In this document: one piece after another, positions 1 through 6,549 of the stretch
Layout: every line of letters starts with the position of its first letter
Numbering within the stretch: position 1 is the stretch's first letter
NCBI GenBank assembly: GCA_035551355.1
Contig: DASZNF010000041.1
Location: 1-33,265 of the forward strand
Reading direction: 5' to 3'
Origin: DATATV01 sp035551355
GTDB lineage: Bacteria > Actinomycetota > Actinomycetes > Mycobacteriales > Pseudonocardiaceae
Length of the DNA stretch: 33,265 bases
Position numbers and translations under genes: made by a program
Notes under the pieces: generated by a model
What the model saw: only the letters and a program-made list of their open reading frames with translations
The model's database searches: none
Told to the model about the DNA's origin: nothing

Positions 1-141
1 GCCAACTACTACGCCCAGTTCTGGCACCAGAACGCCATCAACAACCTCGCCTACGGCTTCCCCTACGACGACGACGCCGGACAATCCTCCGACATCTCCG
101 TCAGCAACCCGCAATACCTGATCGTCGCCGTCGGCTGGTGA
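1..141 (+). CDS. GH64 beta-1,3-glucanase, C-terminal end (partial)
   Basis: Frame 1 is open from the window edge to a TGA at 139-141 and gives 46 residues. They are rich in Asn, Tyr and Asp and end in SNPQYLIVAVGW. A run of Asp followed by GQSSDIS and a closing NPxYLxVAVGW strand is typical of the end of glycoside hydrolase family 64 (thaumatin-like) endo-1,3-beta-glucanases, which are secreted and cut laminarin or fungal wall glucan. The catalytic residues lie upstream of the window, so activity cannot be judged. The gene is followed at once by a strong hairpin. The family call comes from this short C-terminal signature only. Confidence 0.7.
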   Translation, partial: ANYYAQFWHQNAINNLAYGFPYDDDAGQSSDISVSNPQYLIVAVGW

Positions 142-148
142 CCCGACC

Positions 149-182
149 GGTGTTCCCCGGTCTGACCCGGCCGGGGAACACC
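149..182. terminator. Terminator hairpin between converging genes
   Basis: Perfect 12-bp arms (ggtgttccccgg at 149-160, ccggggaacacc at 171-182) enclose a 10-nt loop. The hairpin begins 8 nt after the glucanase stop and lies just past the end of the opposite-strand gene at 204, so it can serve both. There is no T-tract, which is common in actinobacteria. Confidence 0.75.
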
Positions 183-203
183 ACCGTCGAAACTGTTGCG
201 CCG

Positions 204-740
204 CTAGGGTTTCTCCTCGGGCACAGCGGCCTCGATGGCGGCCAGCGCGACCGCAGGGAACGAATGGTTCCAGCCCGGGATCGTGCCCCGATCGGACAGT
301 TGCGCCGTCACCCCGCGCAGTCCGTCGCGGAATCCGCGCAGCGCGACCGCGCGCGGCAGCAGCGTGTGCAGGCGTTCGGCGCCGCGCAACGGCTGCCACG
401 GACGGGATTGCGGCAGCAGCCAGTCGGGCATGGCCAGCCGGGTGATCACCAGGCCGATCTGGTCCGGGTCGGCGGCGGCGAATTCGATGAGCATCGCGCT
501 GGGTTCGTCGCCCCACAATACCGAGGCCGAGCGGGCGCCGGTCGCGATCGCCGCGACCGCGTCAGCCAGCGCGCCGAATGCGTCGACAATCGAGGTGGCC
601 CGGTATTCGATGGCATTTCCATTGGTGGTGAGCCGCATTCGGCACCAGCCCAAGCGAAATCCGAACTCGACCACGCACCGTTCCGATTTCGTTACGGTGC
701 CGCGTCTTCGCTGGTCACCAGCTGCCTGCTGATCGGGCAT
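204..740 (-). CDS. Hypothetical protein, function unknown
   Basis: About 178 residues if it starts at the ATG at 740. An in-frame ATG also exists at 806, and the most family-like stretch begins near residue 35. I do not recognise a family. The middle part (EYRATSIVDAFGALADAV, then a Trp-Gly-Asp-Glu-Pro segment followed by IEFAAADPDQIGLVI) looks like an alternating alpha/beta single-domain protein with no signal peptide or membrane segment. It converges on the glucanase end and lies upstream of, and on the same strand as, the TetR gene. A GGGAG lies about 12 nt before the 740 start, a weak spacing, so the start is uncertain. Confidence 0.55.
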   Translation of the reverse strand: MPDQQAAGDQRRRGTVTKSERCVVEFGFRLGWCRMRLTTNGNAIEYRATSIVDAFGALADAVAAIATGARSASVLWGDEPSAMLIEFAAADPDQIGLVITRLAMPDWLLPQSRPWQPLRGAERLHTLLPRAVALRGFRDGLRGVTAQLSDRGTIPGWNHSFPAVALAAIEAAVPEEKP

Positions 741-882
741 CACGCACCGAATCTCCCATCCTGCCGCCCTCGCGACAATCATAGCCTGCCGGGAAAGCAC
801 GTTCATTGCTTGAACGTCGCAGGAAACGATGGGTTAGCCGTTTTCGACCCCCGGCAATTCTGGAGAGTGACGAATTGGTCGC

Positions 883-1476
883 TCAGCGCGGCGGCAGGGC
901 CAGTCGTTGCGCGGCCCGCACCACGCCGGCCCGCCTGCGGGCCCGCTCGGCCGGGTCGTCGGGGTCGGCGCCGGTGAGCATGCCGGCCAGTTGCGGCACC
1001 GAGAACCACCACGCGCCCAGCGCGATCAGCAGGAACATCAGATGCGCCGGGTCGAGGTCGTCGTCCAGCACGCCTTCGCGCTGCGCGGCGGCCACCTTGG
1101 CCACCTTGTCCTGGTAGTGCCGGGATCGGTTGGCCTCGTCGGCGGGCGGCCCGCCGGCCAGTCCCTCCCACAGCAGCAGCCGGGCCAGTTCGGGGTGGTC
1201 GGCGTAGTAGTCGAAGGTGCTGGCCGCGAACTCGCCGATGTCCTCGTAGCCGACTCCGCGCAGCCCCACGCCCGTGGCCAGCTTTTCCAGCTCGTCGGAG
1301 AGCACCGTTTCGAACAACGCCCGCTTGTCGCCGAAGTACTTGTAGAGGCGTTCCTTGTTGATCCCGGCGCGTTCGGCGATGCGCGCCATGGTGGTGCCGT
1401 CCGGTCCGCGCTCGGCGAACTCGACGGTCGCCGCCTCCTTGAGCCGGCGCCGGGTCCCCTCGGTGTCCCAGGCCAT
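883..1476 (-). CDS. TetR-family transcriptional regulator
   Basis: This 197-residue protein has the usual TetR length. Residues 9-55 form the DNA-binding helix-turn-helix: an AATVEFAERG helix, then TTMARIAERAGINKERLYKYFGDK, where the recognition helix ends in the family's YxxFxxK signature. The rest (YADHPELARLLLWEGLAG and onward) is the variable ligand-binding and dimerisation part. It is divergent from the SDR gene at 1592, with two inverted repeats in the 115-nt gap. It therefore probably represses that gene and itself. The ligand cannot be read from the sequence, but may be the substrate or product of the SDR enzyme. Confidence 0.92.
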   Translation of the reverse strand: MAWDTEGTRRRLKEAATVEFAERGPDGTTMARIAERAGINKERLYKYFGDKRALFETVLSDELEKLATGVGLRGVGYEDIGEFAASTFDYYADHPELARLLLWEGLAGGPPADEANRSRHYQDKVAKVAAAQREGVLDDDLDPAHLMFLLIALGAWWFSVPQLAGMLTGADPDDPAERARRRAGVVRAAQRLALPPR

Positions 1477-1498
1477 GGTCCCAGTCTAGGCGAACTCC

Positions 1499-1516
1499 AA
1501 CGGCAACGTTGCAGTT
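1499..1516. promoter_or_regulatory. Candidate TetR operator 1
   Basis: An 18-nt near-palindrome, AACgGCAACGTTGCaGTT, with one mismatched pair and a perfect 10-nt core GCAACGTTGC. It begins 23 nt upstream of the TetR start codon, where an autoregulatory operator would be expected. Confidence 0.5.
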
Positions 1517-1542
1517 ACTCCCAGCTCGCGCTAGCCTGAAGT

Positions 1543-1566
1543 ACCAACTCAAACGTTGGAGTTGGT
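1543..1566. promoter_or_regulatory. Candidate TetR operator 2
   Basis: Perfect 8-nt arms accaactc (1543-1550) and gagttggt (1559-1566) flank aaacgttg. It ends 25 nt before the SDR start codon. The CAACG/CGTTG words recur in operator 1, which supports a shared binding protein. Confidence 0.5.
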
Positions 1567-1591
1567 GTTTCCAGCCGGAGGGGTCGAAGCA

Positions 1592-2353
1592 ATGAACGTG
1601 GACATCGCGGAGAAGGTCATCGTGGTGACCGGGGCCGCACGCGGGATCGGCCGCGCACTGGCCCTCGGCCTGGCCGCCGAGGGCGCCCGGATCGCAGTGC
1701 TGGCCCGGGACCGGGCCCGCGCCAAGGAAGTCGTGGACGAGATCGCCGCACTGCCCAGCGCAGGCCGGGCCATCGCGCTGGCCGCCGACGTGAGCGACGA
1801 GGACGCGGTGCGCGCGGCCGCCGCCGAGACCGACGCCGCCTACGGCCGGGTGGACGGGCTGATCAACAACGCGGGCTGGATGCCCGGCAGGCACCCGGTG
1901 CTGGAGATGGACCTGGCCGTGTTCAACCGAGTGCACAACGCCAGCCTGGTCGGCAGTTTCCTGGCCACCAAACACTTCGCGCCGTTGATGGTCCGCAGCG
2001 GCGGGGGCCGGATCATCTATCTGTCCAGTGCGGCCAGCGTGCAGTCCGGGCCGGGCGGCTCGGCCTACGCCAGCGCCAAGGCCGGAGTGAACATGCTGGC
2101 CGCCGTGGTGCACCAGGAACTGGCCGACGAGGGCATCCGGACCACGGCCATCGCGCCGGGACTGACCGTGACCCCGGGCATGCGGGAGATCGTTGGCGAG
2201 GAGCACCTGGCCCGGACCTCGGCCCAGTACCCCGGCGGCCGGGTCGGCCAGCCCGAGGATCTGGTGCCGTTGAGCGTGTTCCTGTGCAGCGAGGCGGCCG
2301 GGCACCTGTCCGGCAGCACGATCTTCGTGCGCCCGCCGATCACCGGCCGCTGA
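1592..2353 (+). CDS. SDR-family NAD(P)-dependent oxidoreductase
   Basis: A 253-residue classical short-chain dehydrogenase. The Rossmann dinucleotide motif TGAARGIG is near the N-terminus. The structural NNAG appears as INNAGWMPG, and the catalytic set is Ser in YLSSAAS followed by the YASAK pair (YxxxK). The C-terminal FLCSEAAGHLSGSTIFV region is the usual last strand and dimer contact. I start it at the ATG at 1592, preceded by GGAGG, rather than the in-frame ATG at 1556, which lies inside operator 2. The substrate is not predictable. Probably controlled by the divergent TetR protein. Confidence 0.93.
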   Translation: MNVDIAEKVIVVTGAARGIGRALALGLAAEGARIAVLARDRARAKEVVDEIAALPSAGRAIALAADVSDEDAVRAAAAETDAAYGRVDGLINNAGWMPGRHPVLEMDLAVFNRVHNASLVGSFLATKHFAPLMVRSGGGRIIYLSSAASVQSGPGGSAYASAKAGVNMLAAVVHQELADEGIRTTAIAPGLTVTPGMREIVGEEHLARTSAQYPGGRVGQPEDLVPLSVFLCSEAAGHLSGSTIFVRPPITGR

Positions 2354-2368
2354 AACCCGCCGGCCACT

Positions 2369-2403
2369 CCCCCGGTCCGGCGTACCGCGCACCGGACCGG
2401 GGG
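2369..2403 (+). terminator. Rho-independent-like terminator after SDR gene
   Basis: Perfect 12-bp arms (cccccggtccgg and ccggaccggggg) enclose an 11-nt loop. The hairpin starts 16 nt after the SDR stop and is followed by a T-richer stretch (tgtcattttctgtt). Confidence 0.85.
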
Positions 2404-2846
2404 TGTCATTTTCTGTTCACCACTGGCAAACAAATCAGCGGTTCGCGCACATTCGATTACGCTACGGTATGGTGGAACACGAACCGAGCGAGTTCCGGGA
2501 ACTTCCCGGTTTTCCGGTTTACTGGTATTACTCTTCTCGGCTCGGCTGTTCAGCCGGGCAGCCTATTCCCGTTTATGCCGTTCAGTCCGCCCTCGCCCGC
2601 ATTCTCGTGCGGCCGAAGGACCGGGTACCAGGAGGCGCGGCGGTCCACGCGATCCTTAGTGCTGACAACGAATTCTGCCTACTCTTGAGTCGCATGTTGG
2701 TCCAAGCGGGTGATTCTGCACAGGTCACGAAATCGTCAAGTGCCTGATGTACGTATCTCCATCCGGGATACGTTCTCATTGGTATTGGTTCGGAGCCCCT
2801 GTGCCGCCGTAACGGGATCAACGTGACGGACGACCCAGGAGTGGGG
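2404..2846. other. Gene-less upstream region of the kinase gene
   Basis: About 440 nt that is visibly richer in A and T than the rest of the window. A 114-codon open frame here (2403-2747, +) has no ribosome site and no recognisable protein character, so I do not call it. The region probably holds the promoter of the histidine kinase gene and contains the inverted repeat at 2751-2773. Confidence 0.5.
2751..2773. promoter_or_regulatory. Inverted repeat upstream of kinase gene
   Basis: Perfect 7-nt arms ACGTATC and GATACGT are separated by 9 nt, about 70-150 nt before the possible kinase start codons. The position suits an operator or a promoter-overlapping site. It does not resemble the TGCCC-N4-GGGCA motif. 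Confidence 0.35.
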
Positions 2847-3674
2847 ATGCGGGTTTTCCGGATCTTTCCGCCAGCCGATGACAGCGCGACCTGCCGGACC
2901 GACCGTGGGGCAAGTGGAGGCGACGTGACTCGGCAACTCGCAGTGACCCAGTCGACGACCAGACCGGTCGCGCGATCCGTGTCCCCGTCTGCCGAAGACC
3001 CACCCGTCGTGAGTACACCGCAGCCCGCCGCCGAGGACTCCCGGTCCCGCATCCGCGATGAGGAGCGGCGCCGCCTGCTGTTCGAACTGCACGACGGCAT
3101 GGGCCCCACGTTGGCCGCCGTGGCGCTCGGTCTGCGCGCCGCCCGGCACGCCATGGAACTCAATCCGGTGGTGGCGGCCAAGCTGCTGGGCGAGATCGAG
3201 CACGACGTGCAGCGCGGCATCACCGAACTGCGCAGGCTCACCGGCGGCCAGCGCGCCTCCGACCTGGACGCGCTCGGTCTGCTGACCGCGCTGCGCAGGC
3301 AAGTGGCGATCCTGTCCACTCGGATGGCCGAGGGCATCGACATCGGACTGGACCTGCCCGATTCGCTGCCGCCACTGGGCACCGCGCTGGAGCACGCCGC
3401 CTACCGCATCGCCTGCGAGGCGCTGACCAACATGGCCCGGCACGCCGCCGCCCGGACCTGCCAGGTGCGGCTGCACCTGGACGCCCACCACCTGCACCTG
3501 GCCGTCGTCGACGACGGCGCCGGGGTGCTGGCGGCCGACGCGATCGGCGTCGGCCTGCGATCGATGCGGGAACGAGCGCGCGAACTCGGCGGCGACTGTC
3601 TGATCGAGACGGTCGCCGCGGGCCGGGGCACCCGGGTCGCGGTACGCCTGCCCCTTCGGGCAAAAGGTGACTGA
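2847..3674 (+). CDS. NarL-class sensor histidine kinase without a sensor domain
   Basis: The dimerisation/phosphoacceptor (HisKA_3) segment reads RDEERRRLLFELHDGMGPTL, with the phosphorylated His in ELHDGMG. It is followed by a HATPase domain: an N-box-like EALTNMARHA, then DDGAGV and a GVGLRSMRERARELGG lid. There is no membrane helix and no clear input domain, so the kinase is soluble and short. ATG 2847 has AGGAG 5 nt upstream. GTG 2925 has GGAGG 4 nt upstream and is equally plausible, and GTG 2823 is a third option. The gene ends 2 nt before the response regulator gene, so the two are translated together and very likely form a phosphorelay pair. Its input may be a partner protein or a cytoplasmic signal. 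Confidence 0.88.
   Translation: MRVFRIFPPADDSATCRTDRGASGGDVTRQLAVTQSTTRPVARSVSPSAEDPPVVSTPQPAAEDSRSRIRDEERRRLLFELHDGMGPTLAAVALGLRAARHAMELNPVVAAKLLGEIEHDVQRGITELRRLTGGQRASDLDALGLLTALRRQVAILSTRMAEGIDIGLDLPDSLPPLGTALEHAAYRIACEALTNMARHAAARTCQVRLHLDAHHLHLAVVDDGAGVLAADAIGVGLRSMRERARELGGDCLIETVAAGRGTRVAVRLPLRAKGD
3649..3662. promoter_or_regulatory. TGCCC-N4-GGGCA palindrome (kinase 3' end)
   Basis: TGCCC-CTTC-GGGCA inside the last codons of the kinase gene, 14 nt before the response regulator start. It is one of four perfect copies in the window and the only one in coding sequence, so it may be a chance match or a site acting on the downstream gene. Confidence 0.35.
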
Positions 3675-3676
3675 AC

Positions 3677-4327
3677 ATGGCCGCACTGCGGGTCTTTGCC
3701 GTCGACGATCACCCGCTGTTCCGGCTGGGCCTGTGCGCGATGCTGGCCAGAGAGCCCGATCTCGAGGTGGTCGGTGAGGCCGAGGCCGGGCTGCCCGCGA
3801 TCGACGCGGTGACCGGCGCGAAACCGGACGTGGTGGTGATGGACCTGCATCTGCCCGACATCACCGGGATCGAGGCCACCGCCCAGATCGTCGCCGCCTG
3901 CCCGGGCACCGGCGTGCTGGTGCTGACCATGTTCGAGGACAGCGACTCGCTGTTCGCCGCGATGCGCGCCGGCGCCCGCGGCTATCTGCTCAAGGGGTCC
4001 TCGCCGGAGGAGATCCTGGGCGCGGTGCGGGCGATCGGACGCGGCCAGGCGGTGTTCGGGCCCAGCGTGGCCGGGCAGTTGCTGGCCTATTTCTCCGGCC
4101 GGCGCGCGGTTTTCCCCGGACTGACCGACCGGGAACGTGAGGTGCTGGCGCTGGTCGCGGACGGCTACGGCAACGCCACGATCGCCCGGACCCTGTCCGT
4201 GGCCCCGAAAACCGTGCGCAACCACGTGTCCAGCATCTTCGCCAAGCTGCACGTGGCCAACCGGGCCGAGGCGATCGTGCAGGCGCGGCGGGCCGGTTTG
4301 GGCAGCCAGCCGACCCCCGGAGGGTGA
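3677..4327 (+). CDS. NarL/FixJ-family response regulator
   Basis: A 216-residue two-domain regulator. The receiver (about 1-120) keeps the acidic pair in FAVDDHPLFRLGL, the phosphoacceptor Asp in VVVMDLHLPDITG, and the conserved Lys in GYLLKGSS. The LuxR-type HTH (about 150-212) reads LTDREREVLALVADGYGNATIA and then APKTVRNHVSSIFAKL. With the adjacent kinase this is a complete two-component system. It lies directly upstream of the eCIS-type LuxR regulator and on the same strand, so it may set when that regulator or the injection system is made. That link is inferred from position. Confidence 0.93.
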   Translation: MAALRVFAVDDHPLFRLGLCAMLAREPDLEVVGEAEAGLPAIDAVTGAKPDVVVMDLHLPDITGIEATAQIVAACPGTGVLVLTMFEDSDSLFAAMRAGARGYLLKGSSPEEILGAVRAIGRGQAVFGPSVAGQLLAYFSGRRAVFPGLTDREREVLALVADGYGNATIARTLSVAPKTVRNHVSSIFAKLHVANRAEAIVQARRAGLGSQPTPGG

Positions 4328-4334
4328 GATTCCC

Positions 4335-4348
4335 TGCCCGGGCGGGCA
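4335..4348. promoter_or_regulatory. TGCCC-N4-GGGCA palindrome upstream of eCIS regulator
   Basis: TGCCC-GGGC-GGGCA with the wider context C-TGCCC-N4-GGGCA-AC, 77 nt before the ATG at 4426. Its place before the LuxR-type gene suggests autoregulation or control by the neighbouring response regulator. Confidence 0.6.
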
Positions 4349-4425
4349 ACAACGGGACACCGGTCCCATGCGGAGTGGGACACCGCCCGGCCGATGCTGG
4401 ATTCCACCCCGCCTAGGAGGCATCG

Positions 4426-5061
4426 ATGTTGCAACAGACCCGTACCGCCGTGCTGGTGTCGGCGACCGACCCGATCCTGCGCAACGGCGTGCGCACCACG
4501 TTACGCACCCGCCCGGAACTGGCCCTGCTTGACGACGAGCGGGAGGCGTCCGAGGACACCGTGGTGATGTTCATCGCCGACCGGCTGGACGAGCGCACCA
4601 CCGGGCAACTGCACGCGCTGCGCGGCCGCGGGTTCACCCGGATCGTGCTGGTGGCCGGTGAGCTCGACGACCGGGACGTGCTGACCGCGGTGGAGAACGG
4701 GGTGTGCGCGGCCGCCCGCCGCTGCGACACCACGGCCGACGTGCTGGTGAAGCTGGCCGTCGCAGCCGCCGCCGGGGAGGGCGCGCTGCCGCCGGATCTG
4801 CTGGGGCGCCTGCTCAATCGGGTGTCGAGGTTGCAGCGGCAGGTGCTGGAGCCGCAGGGGTTGCGGCTGGCCGGGATCAGCACCCGGGAGACCGATGTGC
4901 TGCGGCTGGTGGCCGCCGGGCTGTCCACCCGGGAGATCGCCGAGAAGCTGTGCTACTCGCAGCGCACCGTGAAGAGCATCCTGCACGACGTGATCAACCG
5001 GTTCCAGTTGCGCAACCGCTCGCACGCGGTCGCCTATGCACTGCGCGAGGGCCTCATCTAG
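4426..5061 (+). CDS. LuxR-type regulator with degenerate receiver (eCIS-associated)
   Basis: A 211-residue protein started by AGGAGG-N5-ATG. The C-terminal 60 residues are a clear LuxR/NarL HTH (ISTRETDVLRLVAAGLSTREIA, then YSQRTVKSILHDVINRFQLRNR). The N-terminal 120 residues keep the length and strand pattern of a receiver (VLVSATDPILRNGVR) but lack the paired acidic residues. Where a phosphoacceptor motif should be, the sequence reads MFIADRLDER. It is therefore probably not controlled by ordinary phosphorylation. A LuxR-like gene of this kind flanks Streptomyces eCIS loci and affects their expression (SCO4263 in S. coelicolor). It is the leading candidate to bind the TGCCC-N4-GGGCA sites. 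Confidence 0.88.
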   Translation: MLQQTRTAVLVSATDPILRNGVRTTLRTRPELALLDDEREASEDTVVMFIADRLDERTTGQLHALRGRGFTRIVLVAGELDDRDVLTAVENGVCAAARRCDTTADVLVKLAVAAAAGEGALPPDLLGRLLNRVSRLQRQVLEPQGLRLAGISTRETDVLRLVAAGLSTREIAEKLCYSQRTVKSILHDVINRFQLRNRSHAVAYALREGLI

Positions 5062-5074
5062 CGGCCCTCGCGCA
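5042..5074. terminator. Terminator overlapping the regulator stop codon
   Basis: Perfect 12-bp arms (tgcgcgagggcc at 5042-5053, ggccctcgcgca at 5063-5074) with a 9-nt loop that contains the TAG stop at 5059-5061. It lies between the + strand regulator and the end of the - strand eCIS operon, so it can stop transcription from both sides. Confidence 0.75.
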
Positions 5075-5118
5075 CGGGTCTGCTGGTTCAGGGACCCGCG
5101 TATGGTTCTGCCGGGGGT

Positions 5119-6456
5119 TCAGCCGCCGGCCGGCGGGTTGGTGACCAGCCGGCCGGAGAAGGACACCGCCGGGTGGCACTTGCCGTCGTTGGGGCCGGCG
5201 GTCGCGGCCTGGCAGGCCACCGAGACCTCCAGCGGCTGGTCCGGGGTGAACACGATCGGCTGCACGAAGTGGTAGTCAAGGTCGCGGAAGTTGGCCAGGC
5301 CGATCTCGAACAGGATGTCGGTGCTGCCGCCGCGCTGGAGGCGCAGCAGACCGGTGTCGCCGAACGGGTTCTGCAGGATGATGTCGGTCACCGCGAGCGT
5401 GGTGTTGTTCGGCTGCAACGGATTCGGCTTGAACGTGCTGAAGCTGGTGCCGCTGGCGTTGATCGGCGTGTCCGCCTCGATGCGGAAGTCGGTCGCGGTG
5501 CCCCCGGAGAGGTTCGCCCCGTTGGCCGCGGTGCCGTTGCTGCCGCCGCCGCCCGCGGAGGTACTGGGGCCGGCCGGTTTCGCGCCACCGCCCCCGGCCG
5601 CCTGCTGGGCCGAGGAGGCCTGTTGCTGGGCCCGGCTGGCCTGTTGCTGGGCGGTACTGGCCATCGCGGCCAGCTGGCCGGTCTGCGCGGCCACCTCGGC
5701 CTTGGCCGCGGAGTTGATGGTAGGCCGCAGCACCGTGTAGTACAGCGTGACCAGCAGCAGTGCGAAGGCCAGCAGCGCGATCAGCAGCGGCACCAGCCAT
5801 TTGGGCAGCACCTGGCGCTGCACCATGGTCGCCTCGGCCACCACCGGTTCCCGGTCGTCCACATCGACCAGCACCCGGAACGGGTGGCGGCGCGGCTGGC
5901 CGCGCAGGAACCGCCGCCGGGGCCGCACCCGCATCCGCACGAACGCCGAGATTCCCGGTTGCAGCAGGAATTCGTTACGCTGCAAAGAGAATTCGAGGTC
6001 GTCCTCGGGGTCGACGGGGGTCAGTCGGATCGCCGCCGGGTGGTTGGAGTGGTTGTCCACCGCGACCTCGTAGCGGGCCACGCGGGAGGCTTCCACCTTG
6101 CCCGGCACCACTTCCGCGGTCACCTCGGTGAACGGGGCGACATGGACGATGCCCTCTTCCACCACCGAGCCGTCCGGATCCTCGTGCGAGGACACCCGGA
6201 CGCCGAAGGGCAGCGCGTCGGCCGGCACCTCGGCGGTGCGGGGCGGTCCGAACCGCACCATCACCGTCTGGGACTCACCCGGCATCAGGTTGATCATGTT
6301 CGGCTCGACCTGCGCCCATGGCGCGGCCGAGCCGACCACGTCGATGACGAACTGGTCGACGACCTGCCCGGAGTTGCGCACGATCACCGGGCAGTCGATC
6401 TGCTGACCCGGCTCCACCGCCAGGGTCGCGGTGGACAGCGTCGCGGTTGCACCCAT
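5119..6456 (-). CDS. Single-pass membrane protein of the eCIS cluster (CisA-like candidate)
   Basis: 445 residues. Residues 1-214 look like two beta-sandwich modules of the COG1470/NEW3 kind (VEPGQQIDCPVIVRNSGQVV; LMPGESQTVMVRFGPP). An Arg-rich stretch precedes one hydrophobic helix at about 215-240 (WLVPLLIALLAFALLLVTLYY). Next come a Gln/Ala coiled-coil-like segment (QQQASRAQQQASSAQQ), a Gly/Ser linker, and a C-terminal beta domain from about 315. The positive-inside rule puts the N-terminus in the cytoplasm. Streptomyces eCIS loci carry a conserved membrane protein, described as CisA, that docks particles on the membrane. Topology and location fit that role, but the equivalence is my inference. 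No clear ribosome site precedes the ATG, so a leaderless or separate transcript is possible. Confidence 0.8.
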   Translation of the reverse strand: MGATATLSTATLAVEPGQQIDCPVIVRNSGQVVDQFVIDVVGSAAPWAQVEPNMINLMPGESQTVMVRFGPPRTAEVPADALPFGVRVSSHEDPDGSVVEEGIVHVAPFTEVTAEVVPGKVEASRVARYEVAVDNHSNHPAAIRLTPVDPEDDLEFSLQRNEFLLQPGISAFVRMRVRPRRRFLRGQPRRHPFRVLVDVDDREPVVAEATMVQRQVLPKWLVPLLIALLAFALLLVTLYYTVLRPTINSAAKAEVAAQTGQLAAMASTAQQQASRAQQQASSAQQAAGGGGAKPAGPSTSAGGGGSNGTAANGANLSGGTATDFRIEADTPINASGTSFSTFKPNPLQPNNTTLAVTDIILQNPFGDTGLLRLQRGGSTDILFEIGLANFRDLDYHFVQPIVFTPDQPLEVSVACQAATAGPNDGKCHPAVSFSGRLVTNPPAGG

Positions 6457-6518
6457 GGGAGAAGTATTCGGTGGCGGTGTCGGGCCGGGCAGGGGTAACC
6501 GGGAGGTCGGGGGTGCGT

Positions 6519-6546
6519 GCGGGGCTGCCCGAAGAGGCAGCCCCGC
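6519..6546 (-). terminator. Hairpin with imperfect eCIS motif, terminator or operator
   Basis: Perfect 11-bp arms (gcggggctgcc and ggcagccccgc) with a 6-nt loop, in the 93-nt gap between the vWA gene and the CisA-like gene. Read as a motif copy, the core at 6526-6539 is TGCCC-GAAG-AGGCA with one mismatched pair, 69 nt upstream of the CisA-like start. It could end the long operon, drive a separate transcript, or both. Confidence 0.6.
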
Positions 6547-6549
6547 AGC

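Noticed and set aside
2403..2747. 114-codon + strand frame in the gap before the kinase
   Set aside because: No ribosome site, no family resemblance, and it starts inside the SDR terminator.
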